Source of the DNA: AP-15 sp963747735 | Lineage (GTDB): Bacteria > Pseudomonadota > Alphaproteobacteria > ATCC43930 > CGMCC-115725 | DNA: 64,000 nucleotides | Direction of reading: 5' to 3' | NCBI GenBank assembly: GCA_963747735.1 | Contig: CAVVGE010000001.1 | Span: 744,001 to 808,000 of the forward strand | Part shown: in pieces, positions 8,267 to 17,116 of the stretch | Layout: every line of letters begins with the position of its first letter | Numbering within the stretch: position 1 is the first letter of the stretch | Notes under the pieces: generated by a model | What the model was told of the DNA's origin: nothing | Seen by the model: the letters and a program-made list of their open reading frames with translations, nothing else | The model's database searches: none | Program-made: the position numbers and the translations under genes

Positions 8267-9481
8267 ATGAGCGGTTTGGGGTTGCCGATGGCGGGGAGCC
8301 CGGCGGAGCTGGGGTTGTCGGCCGAGCGGCTGGCGCGGATCTCGGCGCTGTTGCGCGAGGATGTCGAGCGCCGGGCGATCCCGGGGGCGGTCATGCTGAT
8401 CGCCCGCGGCGGCCGGGTCGGATACGCAGAGGCGTTTGGCTTTCGCGACCGCGAGAAAGGCGCGCCGATGACGCTCGACGCGATCTTTCGGGTCGCCTCG
8501 ATGACCAAGCCCGTGACCTCGGTCGCGGCGATGATGCTGGCCGAAGAGGGCCGGCTGCAAATCTCGGCCCCGGTCGCCGATTATCTGCCGGAATTCAAGG
8601 AGCGCACGGTCGGCGTCGAGCCGGTGCGGGCACGGCGGACGATGACCGTGCAGGATCTGCTGCGCCACACCTCGGGGCTGACCTACGCCGCTTTTGGCGA
8701 CTCGCCGGTGCAGATGGTCTGGCGCGATGCGGGTTTGATGGACGAGGACCAGTCGAACGCCGACCTCGTCGGCAAGCTCGCCCAGCTGCCGCTGATGTTC
8801 GAGCCGGGGACGACCTGGGAATACAGCATGTCGACCGACGTGCTGGGCCGGGTTGTCGAGGTGGTTTCGGGTCAGGGCCTCGCCGAGTTTTTCGCCGATC
8901 GCATCACCGGCCCGCTCGGCATGGCCGACACCGCGTTCGAAGTCTTGGGCGAACGCGCCGAGCGGCTCGCCGAGCCGCAAGTCGATGCCGCGAGCGACGC
9001 CCGCCCGCCGATGCGCAACGTCGCCCGCCCACACCGCTGGGCCTCGGGCGGCGGCGGGCTCGTATCGACCGCGGCCGATTATCTGCGCTTCTGCCAGATG
9101 CTGATAAACGGCGGCGAGCTCGACGGCCGGCGCCTCCTGTCGCCAAAGACGGTGCGCCACATGGCCTCCGACCATCTGCCGCCCGGCTGCGCCTATGGCG
9201 AGACCGCGCGGCCGCGCTTTGGCGCGCTCGCCCCGGTGCCGGAGATGGGCTACGGCTTTGGCCTCGGCTTTGCCGTCAGAACCGAGCAAGGCCGCTCGCC
9301 GGTGCCGGGCTCGGTCGGCGACTATTTCTGGGGCGGGGTCACCGGCACCTATTTCTGGATCGACCCGGCCGAGGACCTCGTCGCCGTCTTTCTCTCGCAA
9401 GCCCCCGACCGCCGCCTCCACTACCGCTATCTCTCGCGCCAGCTCGTCTATGCCGCCCTCACCGGGACGATCCAACGCTGA
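8267..9481 (+). CDS. Serine hydrolase, beta-lactamase class C / esterase family
   Basis: 404 aa protein of the PF00144 family (class C beta-lactamases, esterases, D-amino-peptidases). The nucleophile motif SMTK is at residues 78-81 and the Tyr of the second motif lies in WEYSMSTDVLG; there is a Gly-rich GYGFGLGF and a late WGGVTGTYFWIDP that takes the place of the KTG-like box. No clear signal peptide, which favours a cytoplasmic esterase over a resistance enzyme. The start at 8267 is preceded by AGGAGG; an upstream in-frame start would add ten residues. Confidence 0.88.
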   Translation: MSGLGLPMAGSPAELGLSAERLARISALLREDVERRAIPGAVMLIARGGRVGYAEAFGFRDREKGAPMTLDAIFRVASMTKPVTSVAAMMLAEEGRLQISAPVADYLPEFKERTVGVEPVRARRTMTVQDLLRHTSGLTYAAFGDSPVQMVWRDAGLMDEDQSNADLVGKLAQLPLMFEPGTTWEYSMSTDVLGRVVEVVSGQGLAEFFADRITGPLGMADTAFEVLGERAERLAEPQVDAASDARPPMRNVARPHRWASGGGGLVSTAADYLRFCQMLINGGELDGRRLLSPKTVRHMASDHLPPGCAYGETARPRFGALAPVPEMGYGFGLGFAVRTEQGRSPVPGSVGDYFWGGVTGTYFWIDPAEDLVAVFLSQAPDRRLHYRYLSRQLVYAALTGTIQR

Positions 9482-9496
9482 GACGCGGCCGGACAT

Positions 9497-9522
9497 GTCC
9501 CGTGGGCTTTAAGCCCAGGGAC
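9497..9522 (+). terminator. Hairpin after the serine hydrolase gene
   Basis: GTCCC-GTGGGCTT pairs with AAGCCCA-GGGAC with one bulged base, 15 bp past the stop codon. There is no T run, so termination would be weak or Rho-assisted; it may also be a dispersed palindrome. Confidence 0.5.
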
Positions 9523-9578
9523 CGGTTGCGCAAACATCGACGCCCTTCTTGGGCCCGGCCGCCATGGCTACCAAGACG

Positions 9579-9605
9579 TGGATGCCCGGATCAAGTCCGG
9601 GCAAA
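9579..9605. repeat. Dispersed GCCCGGATCAAGTCCGGGC palindrome
   Basis: Short palindrome of a type common between genes in alphaproteobacteria, located just before the decayed epimerase gene. Nothing else is seen in 9523-9662. Confidence 0.5.
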
Positions 9606-9662
9606 GCGGGTTTCGTGTCGGGGCGTTTTCGCACGGCAGCAGGCTGAGCCGGGAGTGTTGTC

Positions 9663-9881
9663 ATGCGGGTGTTTGTCGCCGGCGCTACCGGAGCCGTCGG
9701 CCGCCAGCTCGTTCCGCTGTTGCTGCGGGAGGGGCACGCGATCGTCGTCGCGTACAGCTTTGCCGGCTGGCCCTATGCCCGCGTGGGCGCGACGATCAAA
9801 AACGAGGACGGTCCGCTCGACGATCGCGCCGGTCGATTGCGGCGGCCGATCGTCGTTCCCAATTGCGCTATGCTAGACTGA
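9663..9881 (+). pseudogene. NAD(P)-dependent epimerase/reductase with large internal deletion
   Basis: The first 28 residues (MRVFVAGATGAVGRQLVPLL) form the Rossmann beta-alpha-beta start of an extended SDR with the GATGAVG motif. They are joined directly to SFAGWPYARVGATIKNEDGP, a segment that lies about 120 residues into full-length relatives. The middle of the protein and its C-terminus are missing, leaving 72 aa. The remaining frame is open but cannot fold as a complete SDR, so I call it a remnant. Confidence 0.7.
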
Positions 9882-9932
9882 TAGAACGGGCCCGAGCCCG
9901 AGGCCCCAACAATCGAGAATAAATTTCAGGCC

Positions 9933-11798
9933 ATGCGTGTTTTCCGGTTTTTCGAATTGCTGCTCGACCCGACCGCGACCGCGCCGCAAGAGGCGCCGCC
10001 GACCGGGCTTGCAGCGTTCTATTGGCACCATGCGCGCCAGGCGCGCAATCTCGTTGCGGCCCTCTTTGTCACGGGCTTTATCGTCGCCCTCCTCGACACG
10101 CTCGTCCCGGTGTTTGTCGGCCGGGTCGTGACGATGATCTCGGTCAACCGGCCGGGAGCGCTCTTGCAGCAATACTGGCCGCAGCTCCTCGTCATGGCCG
10201 CGGTCCTGGTCGTCGCCCGGCCCTGCGCGATGCTGCTGCAGAGCCTGATCACCAACCAGGCGATCGTCCCCGGCTTTTCCAACATGGTGCGTTGGCAGAG
10301 CCATTGGCACGTCGTGCGGCAGAGCTGGACCTTTTTCCAAAACGATTTCGCCGGCCGCATCGCCAACCGGGTCATGCAAACCGGGCCGGCGTTGCGCGAG
10401 AGCGTGGTCTCGGCCACCAACGCGGTCTGGTACATCCTCGTCTATGGCGGCGGCGCGATCGCCTTGCTCGCATCGACCGATACACGGCTCGCGGTCCCGG
10501 TATTGCTGTGGTTTGCCGGCTATGCCGGACTGCTGCGTTGGCTGGTGCCGCAGCTCCGCAACCGCTCGCGGCGCATGTCGGAGACCCGCTCGCAATTGTC
10601 CGGCCGCGTCGTCGACAGCTACACCAACATTCTGACGGTCAAGCTGTTCGCCCGGCCGAACGACGAGGACGCCTTTGTCGGCGAGGCGATGGACGAGCTG
10701 ACCGAGGCGCATAGGAACCAGCTGCGGCTGATCACGCTGCTCGGTTTTGCGCTCGCCATGCTGAACGCGGCCTTGGTGGTCGGCACCGGCGCCACCGCGA
10801 TTTGGCTGTGGAACAGCGGCCGGATCACGGTCGGCGCGGTGGCGATGGCGCTGCCCTTGACCTGGCATATCGCCAGCATCGCCGGCTGGGTCGCGCAGAA
10901 CGTCACGACGATTTTCGAGAATATCGGGGTCGTGCAGGAAGGCATGCGCTCGATCGCGGTGCCGCGGCTGATGCCGGACCGGCCCGATGCGGTGCCGCTG
11001 CGAATCGACCGTGGCGAGGTGCGTTTCGAAGACGTGCGCTTTGGCTACGGCACCGCGCGCGGTGTGCTGCACAGCATCGAGCTGGTGATTGCGCCGGGCG
11101 AGCGGGTCGGCCTGGTCGGCCCGTCGGGTGCGGGCAAATCGACGCTCGTCAACCTGCTGCTGCGCTTTTACGACCCCGAGCACGGCCAGATTCGGATCGA
11201 CCGGCAAGACATCGCAAAGGTCACCCAGGAGAGCCTGCGCGGCCACATCGCCATGGTGACGCAGGACACCTCGCTGCTGCACCGCTCGATCCGCGACAAC
11301 ATCCGCTATGGCAGGCCGCAGGCGAGCGAATGGGAGGTGCGGCGGGCGGCGGCGCAGGCGCACGCGATCGAATTCGTCGAGGACCTCGAGGATTGGAACC
11401 AGCGCCGCGGCTTTGACGCGCATGTCGGCGAGCGCGGCGTCAAATTGTCGGGCGGGCAACGCCAGCGCATCGCGCTCGCCCGCGTGATCCTCAAGGACGC
11501 GCCGATCCTGGTGCTCGACGAAGCGACCTCCTCGCTCGATTCCGAGGTCGAGGCGGCGATCCAGGAGCAGCTCGAAAGCCTGATGCGCGGGCGCACGGTG
11601 ATCGCCATCGCCCATCGCCTTTCGACGATCGCCCGGCTCGACCGCCTCGTCGTCCTCGACAAAGGCCGCATCGTCGAAGCAGGCACCCACGCTCAGCTTT
11701 TGGCCCTCGACGGCACCTATGCGCGCCTCTGGCGCCGGCAATCGGGCGGGTTTCTCGATCCGGCGCCGCCGGCGATCCTCGACGCCGCCGCCGAATAG
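9933..11798 (+). CDS. ABC exporter, fused permease-ATPase
   Basis: 621 aa half-transporter. The N-terminal ~330 residues hold a six-helix exporter domain (LVAALFVTGFIVALLDTLVP, then further hydrophobic segments), and the C-terminal part holds the ATPase. Walker A GPSGAGKST is near residue 396, signature LSGGQRQRIALAR near 505, Walker B ILVLDEATSSLD near 525, and the H-loop is in IAIAHRLSTIA. It most resembles lipid/drug or multidrug-type exporters and acts as a homodimer in the inner membrane. Substrate unknown; no accessory protein is adjacent. Confidence 0.92.
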   Translation: MRVFRFFELLLDPTATAPQEAPPTGLAAFYWHHARQARNLVAALFVTGFIVALLDTLVPVFVGRVVTMISVNRPGALLQQYWPQLLVMAAVLVVARPCAMLLQSLITNQAIVPGFSNMVRWQSHWHVVRQSWTFFQNDFAGRIANRVMQTGPALRESVVSATNAVWYILVYGGGAIALLASTDTRLAVPVLLWFAGYAGLLRWLVPQLRNRSRRMSETRSQLSGRVVDSYTNILTVKLFARPNDEDAFVGEAMDELTEAHRNQLRLITLLGFALAMLNAALVVGTGATAIWLWNSGRITVGAVAMALPLTWHIASIAGWVAQNVTTIFENIGVVQEGMRSIAVPRLMPDRPDAVPLRIDRGEVRFEDVRFGYGTARGVLHSIELVIAPGERVGLVGPSGAGKSTLVNLLLRFYDPEHGQIRIDRQDIAKVTQESLRGHIAMVTQDTSLLHRSIRDNIRYGRPQASEWEVRRAAAQAHAIEFVEDLEDWNQRRGFDAHVGERGVKLSGGQRQRIALARVILKDAPILVLDEATSSLDSEVEAAIQEQLESLMRGRTVIAIAHRLSTIARLDRLVVLDKGRIVEAGTHAQLLALDGTYARLWRRQSGGFLDPAPPAILDAAAE

Positions 11799-11819
11799 CC
11801 TATATCGGGGGAGGGAGAG

Positions 11820-12395
11820 GTGGCCGAGCCGGCGATCAAACCGATGACCCTCGACGAGTTCCTCGATTGGGACGACGGCACCGACACGCGGTACGAGCTC
11901 ATCGCTGGTTTTCCGGTAGCCATGGCCCCGCCAGCGAGGGCGCACGGCATCCTCTGTGCCCGGCTGGCGGGGGCAATCGATGCCGGCCTGCGGCAGCGGC
12001 GGCCATGCACCGCCCAGACCGAGGCGGGCATCTCGCGTCCCGATCGCGAGGACAGCTTTTACGTGGCCGATATTGCCGTGACGTGTCGCCGGTACGAACG
12101 AGGCGAGCAGCTGGTCAAAGAGCCGATCCTGATCGTCGAAATCCTGTCCCCCGGAACCGAGCGGCACGACCGTCGGGTCAAGGTGCCGGCCTACCGCGCG
12201 ATCGACAGCGTTCGCGAGATCCTGCTGATCAATTCCGAGAGCCGCTATGCCGAGGTGCTCCGCCGCGAGGGCAATTTCTGGATCACCGAATTGGTGCAGC
12301 GCGCGGATGCCGTCTTGAGGCTGGTTTCCGCCGACCTCTCGGTGCCGATGGCCGAGCTTTACGACGGAATCGAAATCGAGGCCGGCGTGCAATAG
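11820..12395 (+). CDS. Uma2-family endonuclease-like protein, copy 1
   Basis: 191 aa DUF820/Uma2 protein with a PD-(D/E)XK nuclease fold. Visible motifs are MTLDEFLDWDDGTDTRYELI, the catalytic-type Asp in FYVADIAVTC and the Glu in PILIVEILSPGTERHDRR. Starts with GTG at 11820 after GGGAGAG. The family is widespread, often in multiple copies; its biological role is unknown. It is followed 21 bp later by a close paralogue. Confidence 0.88.
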   Translation: MAEPAIKPMTLDEFLDWDDGTDTRYELIAGFPVAMAPPARAHGILCARLAGAIDAGLRQRRPCTAQTEAGISRPDREDSFYVADIAVTCRRYERGEQLVKEPILIVEILSPGTERHDRRVKVPAYRAIDSVREILLINSESRYAEVLRREGNFWITELVQRADAVLRLVSADLSVPMAELYDGIEIEAGVQ

Positions 12396-12416
12396 CTTTT
12401 TCGAGAGGCGGCAAAG

Positions 12417-13010
12417 ATGGCCGAGCCGGCGATCCGACCGATGACCCTCGACGAGTTTCTGAATTGGGACGACGGCACCGATACGCGGTACGAGCTCATC
12501 GCTGGTTTTCCTCTCGCGATGGCGCCGCCGGCCGAAGCGCATCGGATGCTGGCGATGCGGCTGGGCTCGCGTGTCGATACGGCCTTGGCAAATCGGCGGC
12601 CGTGCAATGCGCAGGTTCAGGCGGGGATCGAGCGCCTGGACCGGGCCAATTCCTATTTTGTCGCTGATATCGCGGTCACCTGCGCTCCGAACGAGCGCGG
12701 GCGGCAGGCGATCAAAGACCCGATCCTGATTGTCGAGGTCTTGTCCCCCGGAACCGAGCGGCATGATCGCCTGATCAAGGTGCCGGCCTACCGTGCGATC
12801 GACAGCGTCGCCGAGATTTTACTGATCAACTCGCAAAGCATCTACGCCGAGATCCTTCGGCGCGAAGGTGGCCGCTGGATTGCCGAGCTGGTGCGGGGGC
12901 CGGATGCGTTGCTGAGATTGTCCTCGGTCGAGCTTTCGATCCCGATGGCGGAGCTTTATTCGGGCATCGATTTGGCGGGCGACGAGATCACCGAACGCTC
13001 GACCCGGTAG
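12417..13010 (+). CDS. Uma2-family endonuclease-like protein, copy 2
   Basis: 197 aa paralogue of the preceding gene, with near-identical blocks (DDGTDTRYELIAGFP, LSPGTERHDR, KVPAYRAIDSV) and divergent stretches between. Both copies keep the Asp/Glu core, so neither looks dead. The pair arose by tandem gene duplication and probably shares a transcript with the DedA gene that begins 2 bp after its stop. Confidence 0.88.
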   Translation: MAEPAIRPMTLDEFLNWDDGTDTRYELIAGFPLAMAPPAEAHRMLAMRLGSRVDTALANRRPCNAQVQAGIERLDRANSYFVADIAVTCAPNERGRQAIKDPILIVEVLSPGTERHDRLIKVPAYRAIDSVAEILLINSQSIYAEILRREGGRWIAELVRGPDALLRLSSVELSIPMAELYSGIDLAGDEITERSTR

Positions 13011-13012
13011 GG

Positions 13013-13591
13013 ATGCTCGACCGCCTCTACGCTCGGGCATTGGCGCTGGCGTCGAGCCGATATGCCCTGCCGGCATTGGCTGCGGTCGCTTTCGCCGAAA
13101 GCTCGTTTTTTCCGCTGCCGCCCGACCTCTTGCTGATCCCGATGATCCTGGCGCGGCCGCGGCGCGCGTTTCTGCTCGCCGGAGTGTGCACCCTCGCCTC
13201 GGTCTCAGGCGGCTTTCTCGGCTACGCGATCGGCTATTTCCTGTTCAAGGCGATCGGCCGCCCGCTGCTCGAATTCTACCAGGCGATGGGGCATTACGAG
13301 GCGCTGAAGGCCGCTTTTGCCGAATGGGGGGTGTGGATCATCATTTTGAAGGGGCTGACCCCGATCCCTTATAAGCTCGTCACCATCGCCAGCGGGGTCG
13401 TGCATTTCAACCTCGCTGCCTTCGCATTCGCCTCGCTCGTTTCGCGCAGTCTGCGGTTCTTTCTCGTGGCCGCCCTGTTGCGGCGCTTTGGCGAGCCGAT
13501 GCGTGCCTTTATCGAGCGCCGGCTGATCCTGGTAACGAGCCTCTTTGCCGTCGCCCTCGTTGGCGGCTTCGCGGCGTTGCGCTATCTATGA
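13013..13591 (+). CDS. DedA-family membrane protein (YqaA type)
   Basis: 192 aa inner-membrane protein with a VTT/SNARE-associated domain: FAESSFFPLPPDLLLIPMIL near residue 28, the re-entrant loop GLTPIPYKLVTIASG near residue 118 and C-terminal hydrophobic helices. DedA proteins act in lipid carrier recycling and membrane homeostasis; the specific lipid is not deducible. It leads a DedA-DsbB-Coq7 run with gaps of a few bases or overlaps. Confidence 0.88.
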   Translation: MLDRLYARALALASSRYALPALAAVAFAESSFFPLPPDLLLIPMILARPRRAFLLAGVCTLASVSGGFLGYAIGYFLFKAIGRPLLEFYQAMGHYEALKAAFAEWGVWIIILKGLTPIPYKLVTIASGVVHFNLAAFAFASLVSRSLRFFLVAALLRRFGEPMRAFIERRLILVTSLFAVALVGGFAALRYL

Positions 13592-13595
13592 CCCT

Positions 13596-14096
13596 ATGCA
13601 GCGGGTAGAGCGCGGGTTCCCGGTCTTTATCCTGGTCGCGAGCGTCGTCGTGCTCGGCGCGGCGCTCTTGTCGCAATATTGGGGCGGGCTGGCGCCGTGC
13701 GAGCTCTGCCTCAAAGAGCGCTGGGCCTGGACCGCGGCGATCGTCGTTTCGTTTGTCGCGGTTACGACCGCCGGGCGCTCGGCGCTGCCACGGGTGGCAT
13801 GGCTGCTCGTCGCGGTGTTTGCCGCCGGCAGCGCGCTCGCCTTCTACCATGTCGGGGTCGAGCACCATTGGTTCGCCGGGCCCAGCGCCTGCACCGCACC
13901 CGCCGGTGCGGCGACCACGGTCGAGGCGCTGAAAGCGCAGATCCTGCATCAAGAGCCGGTGCGCTGCGACGAGCCGGCCTGGTCGCTGTGGGGCATCTCG
14001 CTCGCCGGCTGGAACCTTATCGCCTCGCTGATCATGACCGCGGTCTGCCTCGCCTTTTTGCGGCGGCTGCGCGGGTCGCGGCGCAGCTTCGCATGA
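13596..14096 (+). CDS. dsbB: Disulfide bond formation protein DsbB
   Basis: 166 aa inner-membrane quinone reductase that reoxidises DsbA. The first cysteine pair is C35-E-L-C38 in APCELCLKERW, the second pair is in PSACTAP and PVRCDEP on the next periplasmic loop, and four hydrophobic helices are visible. Start at 13596 (MQRVERGFPVF), 4 bp after the DedA stop. It overlaps coq7 by four bases (ATGA), so the two are translationally coupled; both handle quinone. Confidence 0.9.
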   Translation: MQRVERGFPVFILVASVVVLGAALLSQYWGGLAPCELCLKERWAWTAAIVVSFVAVTTAGRSALPRVAWLLVAVFAAGSALAFYHVGVEHHWFAGPSACTAPAGAATTVEALKAQILHQEPVRCDEPAWSLWGISLAGWNLIASLIMTAVCLAFLRRLRGSRRSFA

Positions 14097-14644
14097 GCCG
14101 GCAGCACCCGCATCGGCTGCCCGGCGATCCGCCGCCCGCCGACGAGGTTGCCCGGATGCTGCGCGTCGACCACGCCGGCGAATACGGTGCCACGCGCATC
14201 TATCAGGGCCAGCTCGCGGTGCTGGGGTCGAGCCGCGCCGCCGCCGAAATCCGCCACATGGCCGAAGCCGAAGACCGCCACCTCGCCCGGTTCGAGACGT
14301 TGCTGCGCGAGCGGCGGGTACGGCCGACCTTGCTGCACCCGCTGTGGTCGGTCGCCGGCTGGGCATTGGGTGCCGCGACGGCGCTCCTGGGCGAGCGCGC
14401 GGCGATGGCCTGCACCGTCGCGGTCGAGGAGGTCATCGACGAGCATTACCGTGCGCAGGCCGAATATCTGGCTGCGGACGACCCGGCGCTGACCCGCACG
14501 ATCCTCGAGTTCCGCGCCGACGAGCTTGCCCATCGCGACGCGGCGATTGCGCAGGGCGCTCGCGAGACGCCCGGCTACGAACTCCTCGCCGCCGCGATCA
14601 AGACCGGCTCGCGCGCCGCCATCTGGCTGTCCACCCACCTTTAG
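14093..14644 (+). CDS. coq7: Demethoxyubiquinone hydroxylase Coq7
   Basis: 183 aa di-iron monooxygenase for the late hydroxylation of ubiquinone biosynthesis. The repeated four-helix metal ligands are visible: VDHAGEYGATRIYQGQL, AEAEDRHLARFE, VAVEEVIDEHYRAQ and FRADELAHRDAA. Two E..H pairs (EDRH, DELAH) and single Glu residues give the expected six ligands. The pairing with dsbB is common in Rhodospirillales-like genomes. Confidence 0.93.
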   Translation: MSRQHPHRLPGDPPPADEVARMLRVDHAGEYGATRIYQGQLAVLGSSRAAAEIRHMAEAEDRHLARFETLLRERRVRPTLLHPLWSVAGWALGAATALLGERAAMACTVAVEEVIDEHYRAQAEYLAADDPALTRTILEFRADELAHRDAAIAQGARETPGYELLAAAIKTGSRAAIWLSTHL

Positions 14645-14739
14645 CAGGATGCTGAAACACGACGCATGATCCTGCGCCGCTGTATCAAGGGCTTGGCCTT
14701 ACCCTGAGAGGATGTGAAACAATCCCTCCGTCGCGGTTT

Positions 14740-14872
14740 GACTCGCTTCCCCGGCGCAGGCCGGGGTCCATCCTTACGTCAGCACGGTGCGAGACTTTTT
14801 GTACGGAGGTGTATTCGATTGAAAATTCGGGGCGTTGGAAAGGTGGGTCCCGGCCTTCGCCGGGAAAGCGAG
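14740..14872. repeat. Paired palindromes between coq7 and the M3 peptidase gene
   Basis: The 342 bp between 14645 and 14986 contains no gene. Arms at 14740-14771 and 14843-14872 are reverse complements of each other (CTCGCTTCCCCGGC type) and each holds a CCCGGC..GCCGGG palindrome like that at 6082-6110. A GGCCGTCTCGAAGGGTG piece at 14939-14955 belongs to the family at 25118-25260. Confidence 0.65.
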
Positions 14873-14986
14873 ATAGAGCGTTTGCCGATTTCCTCCCCTC
14901 CATATCGATTTCTTCACACGCTCTGAGTAGGCCCGTAGGGCCGTCTCGAAGGGTGCTTGTCGAGGGGCACGGCATTTTTCAGCAGC

Positions 14987-17032
14987 CTAGACAGCTGCTG
15001 TCTCGCCTCCGCTCAGCCCGCGCTGGGCGAGGAGGGCGGCGATTTTCGGCGCGCGGCCGCGAAAGGCGCGGTAGAGCGCCATCGGGTCGCGAGTGTCGCC
15101 GGCGCTGTAGATGTCTTCGAGGCGCGACGCCAGCTCGGGATCGAACACGTCGCCCTTTTCGGTGAAGGCGGCAAAGCCGTCGGCATCGAGGACCTCGGCC
15201 CAGAGATAGGCGTAATAGCCGGCGGCGTAGCCCCCGCCATTGAACAAATGCCCGAAATGCACCGGGCGGTGACGCAAGCCGATCTCCCTGGGCACCTCGA
15301 ACCGCTCGAGAAACTCGCGCTCGAAGGCGTTGATCTCCAGCGCGGCCGGCGCCGGAGCGCGGTGCAGCTCCATATCGATCAGGGCTGCGGCAGTGTATTC
15401 GACCGTGGCAAAGCCCTGGTTGAAGGTGTGCGCGGCGAGGAGCCGGCGCAGCAATTCCTCGGGGATCGGCTCGCCCGTTTGATAATGCCGGGCGTAGCGG
15501 CGCAAGGTCTGCGGCGCCGACATCCAATGCTCGAAAATCTGCGACGGGAACTCGACAAAATCGCGCCGCACCGAGGTCCCCGATTGCGAGCGATAGCGCA
15601 CCCGGCTCAAGAGCCCGTGCAAGGCGTGGCCGAATTCGTGGAACAGCGTGCGCGCGTCGTCAAAGCTCAAGAGCGTCGGGTCGCCTTTGATAAAATTGTT
15701 GTTGTTGACGACAATCGGCGCGACCGGAGCATCGAGCTGCTGCTGGTCGCGGTAGCGGCTCATCCAGGCGCCCGAGCGCTTGCCGGGGCGAGCGAAATTG
15801 TCGTGCAGAAAGAGGCCGATATGACGGCCGGCCCGGTCGCGCACCTCCCAGGCCCGCACATCCGGGTGATAGACAGCGACATCCGGGCGCGGCGCAAAGC
15901 TGACGCCAAAGAGCCGTCCGGCCGTGTCGAACGCCGCCTCGACCATGCGGTCGAGCACGAAATACGGTTTCAGCTCGGCCTCGTCCAAATCGTATTCGGC
16001 CTGCCGCACCCGTTCGGCGTAATAGCGCCAGTCCCACGGCTCGATCGCGGTGTTGAGCCCGTCGGCGGCCGCGGCCCGTTCGATTTCCGACAATTCTGCC
16101 CGCGCCTTTGCCTTTGCCGGGCGCCACACCTGCAGCAGCAGCTTCTCGACCGCGGCGGCATCCTTGGCCATCGAATCGTCGAGCCGATAGGCAGCGTAAT
16201 CGGGATAGCCGAGAAGGCGCGCCTGCTCGGCGCGCAACGCGATGATTTCCGCGATCAGCGGCGTGTTGTCGGCAGCTCCTTGATGACCGCCGCGCGCGGT
16301 CCATCCCTGCCACACGGTGCGGCGCAGATCGCGGCGCGCCGAAAACGTCAGAAACGGCTCGACCGACGAGCGCGCCAGGCTCACGACATGGCGGCCGTCG
16401 AGCCCGCGCTCGGCCGCGGCCTGCGCCGCAGCGCTGCGGGCAAACGCCGGCAGCCCGTCGAGGTCGGCGTCACCGAGCACCAATTGCCAATCGCGCTCGT
16501 CATGCAGCACGTTCTGACCAAAGAGCGTGTGCAAGCTCGCCAGCCGCTCGCCGATCGCCGCCATCCGCCCCTTTTCGCCCGCCCCCAGCATCGCTCCCGC
16601 GCGCACAAAGCGAAGACGGTGCCGTTCGAGAAGCCGCATCTGGTCCTCGGCGAGACCGAGCTCAGCCCGCCGCTCGTGCAGCCCATCCACCCGCGCGAAG
16701 AGCGCCGGATCGAGCGCGATCTGCGTCTGATGCCGGGCGAGCTTTGGCGCGTAATCGCGCGCGATCGCTTCGAGCGCCTCGTTCGAATTGCTCAATTCGA
16801 GGTTGAAGAACACCCGGCTCACCCGGTCGAGGAGCCGCCCGCTGCGTTCGAGCGCCTCGATCGTATCGGCAAAGCTCGGCGGCTCGGCGCCGCTCGCGAT
16901 CACGGCGATCTCGGCATTCTGCTCGGCCATGCCGCGCTCGAAGGCCGGCGCGAAATGCTCGGGCCGGATGCGGTCGAAAGGCGGCGCGCCGAACGGCGTA
17001 TTCCATTCCTCGAAAAACGGGTTTTCGTTCAT
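14987..17032 (-). CDS. M3-family zinc metallopeptidase (oligopeptidase A / Dcp type)
   Basis: 681 aa cytoplasmic thermolysin-like oligopeptidase. The HEFGHALHG zinc motif lies near residue 465, with the third-ligand helix downstream; NENPFFEEWNTPFGAPPFDR and GLFNGGGYAAGYYAYLWAEV-like C-terminal sequence (FGHLFNGGGYAAGYYAYLW) are typical of the PrlC/Dcp branch. It degrades short peptides such as cleaved signal peptides. The ATG at 17032 has GGGAG upstream. Divergent from the amidohydrolase gene, with 84 bp between. Confidence 0.92.
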   Translation of the reverse strand: MNENPFFEEWNTPFGAPPFDRIRPEHFAPAFERGMAEQNAEIAVIASGAEPPSFADTIEALERSGRLLDRVSRVFFNLELSNSNEALEAIARDYAPKLARHQTQIALDPALFARVDGLHERRAELGLAEDQMRLLERHRLRFVRAGAMLGAGEKGRMAAIGERLASLHTLFGQNVLHDERDWQLVLGDADLDGLPAFARSAAAQAAAERGLDGRHVVSLARSSVEPFLTFSARRDLRRTVWQGWTARGGHQGAADNTPLIAEIIALRAEQARLLGYPDYAAYRLDDSMAKDAAAVEKLLLQVWRPAKAKARAELSEIERAAAADGLNTAIEPWDWRYYAERVRQAEYDLDEAELKPYFVLDRMVEAAFDTAGRLFGVSFAPRPDVAVYHPDVRAWEVRDRAGRHIGLFLHDNFARPGKRSGAWMSRYRDQQQLDAPVAPIVVNNNNFIKGDPTLLSFDDARTLFHEFGHALHGLLSRVRYRSQSGTSVRRDFVEFPSQIFEHWMSAPQTLRRYARHYQTGEPIPEELLRRLLAAHTFNQGFATVEYTAAALIDMELHRAPAPAALEINAFEREFLERFEVPREIGLRHRPVHFGHLFNGGGYAAGYYAYLWAEVLDADGFAAFTEKGDVFDPELASRLEDIYSAGDTRDPMALYRAFRGRAPKIAALLAQRGLSGGETAAV

Positions 17033-17116
17033 TCGCTGCTCCCGCCGCACGTTATCTCGTGCATGATAACATTGGGGCTCGGGTTCGCGTGCCGCGATCA
17101 ATCAGAAGGCAAGCCG

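Noticed and set aside
8267..9481. Beta-lactam resistance gene
   Set aside because: The family includes many esterases, there is no clear export signal and the KTG box is not typical.
9873..12764. A 963-codon open frame antisense to the ABC exporter and Uma2 genes
   Set aside because: Long antisense frames are expected in GC-rich DNA; the translation is Arg/Asp/His/Pro-rich without domains, and the plus-strand genes have clear motifs.
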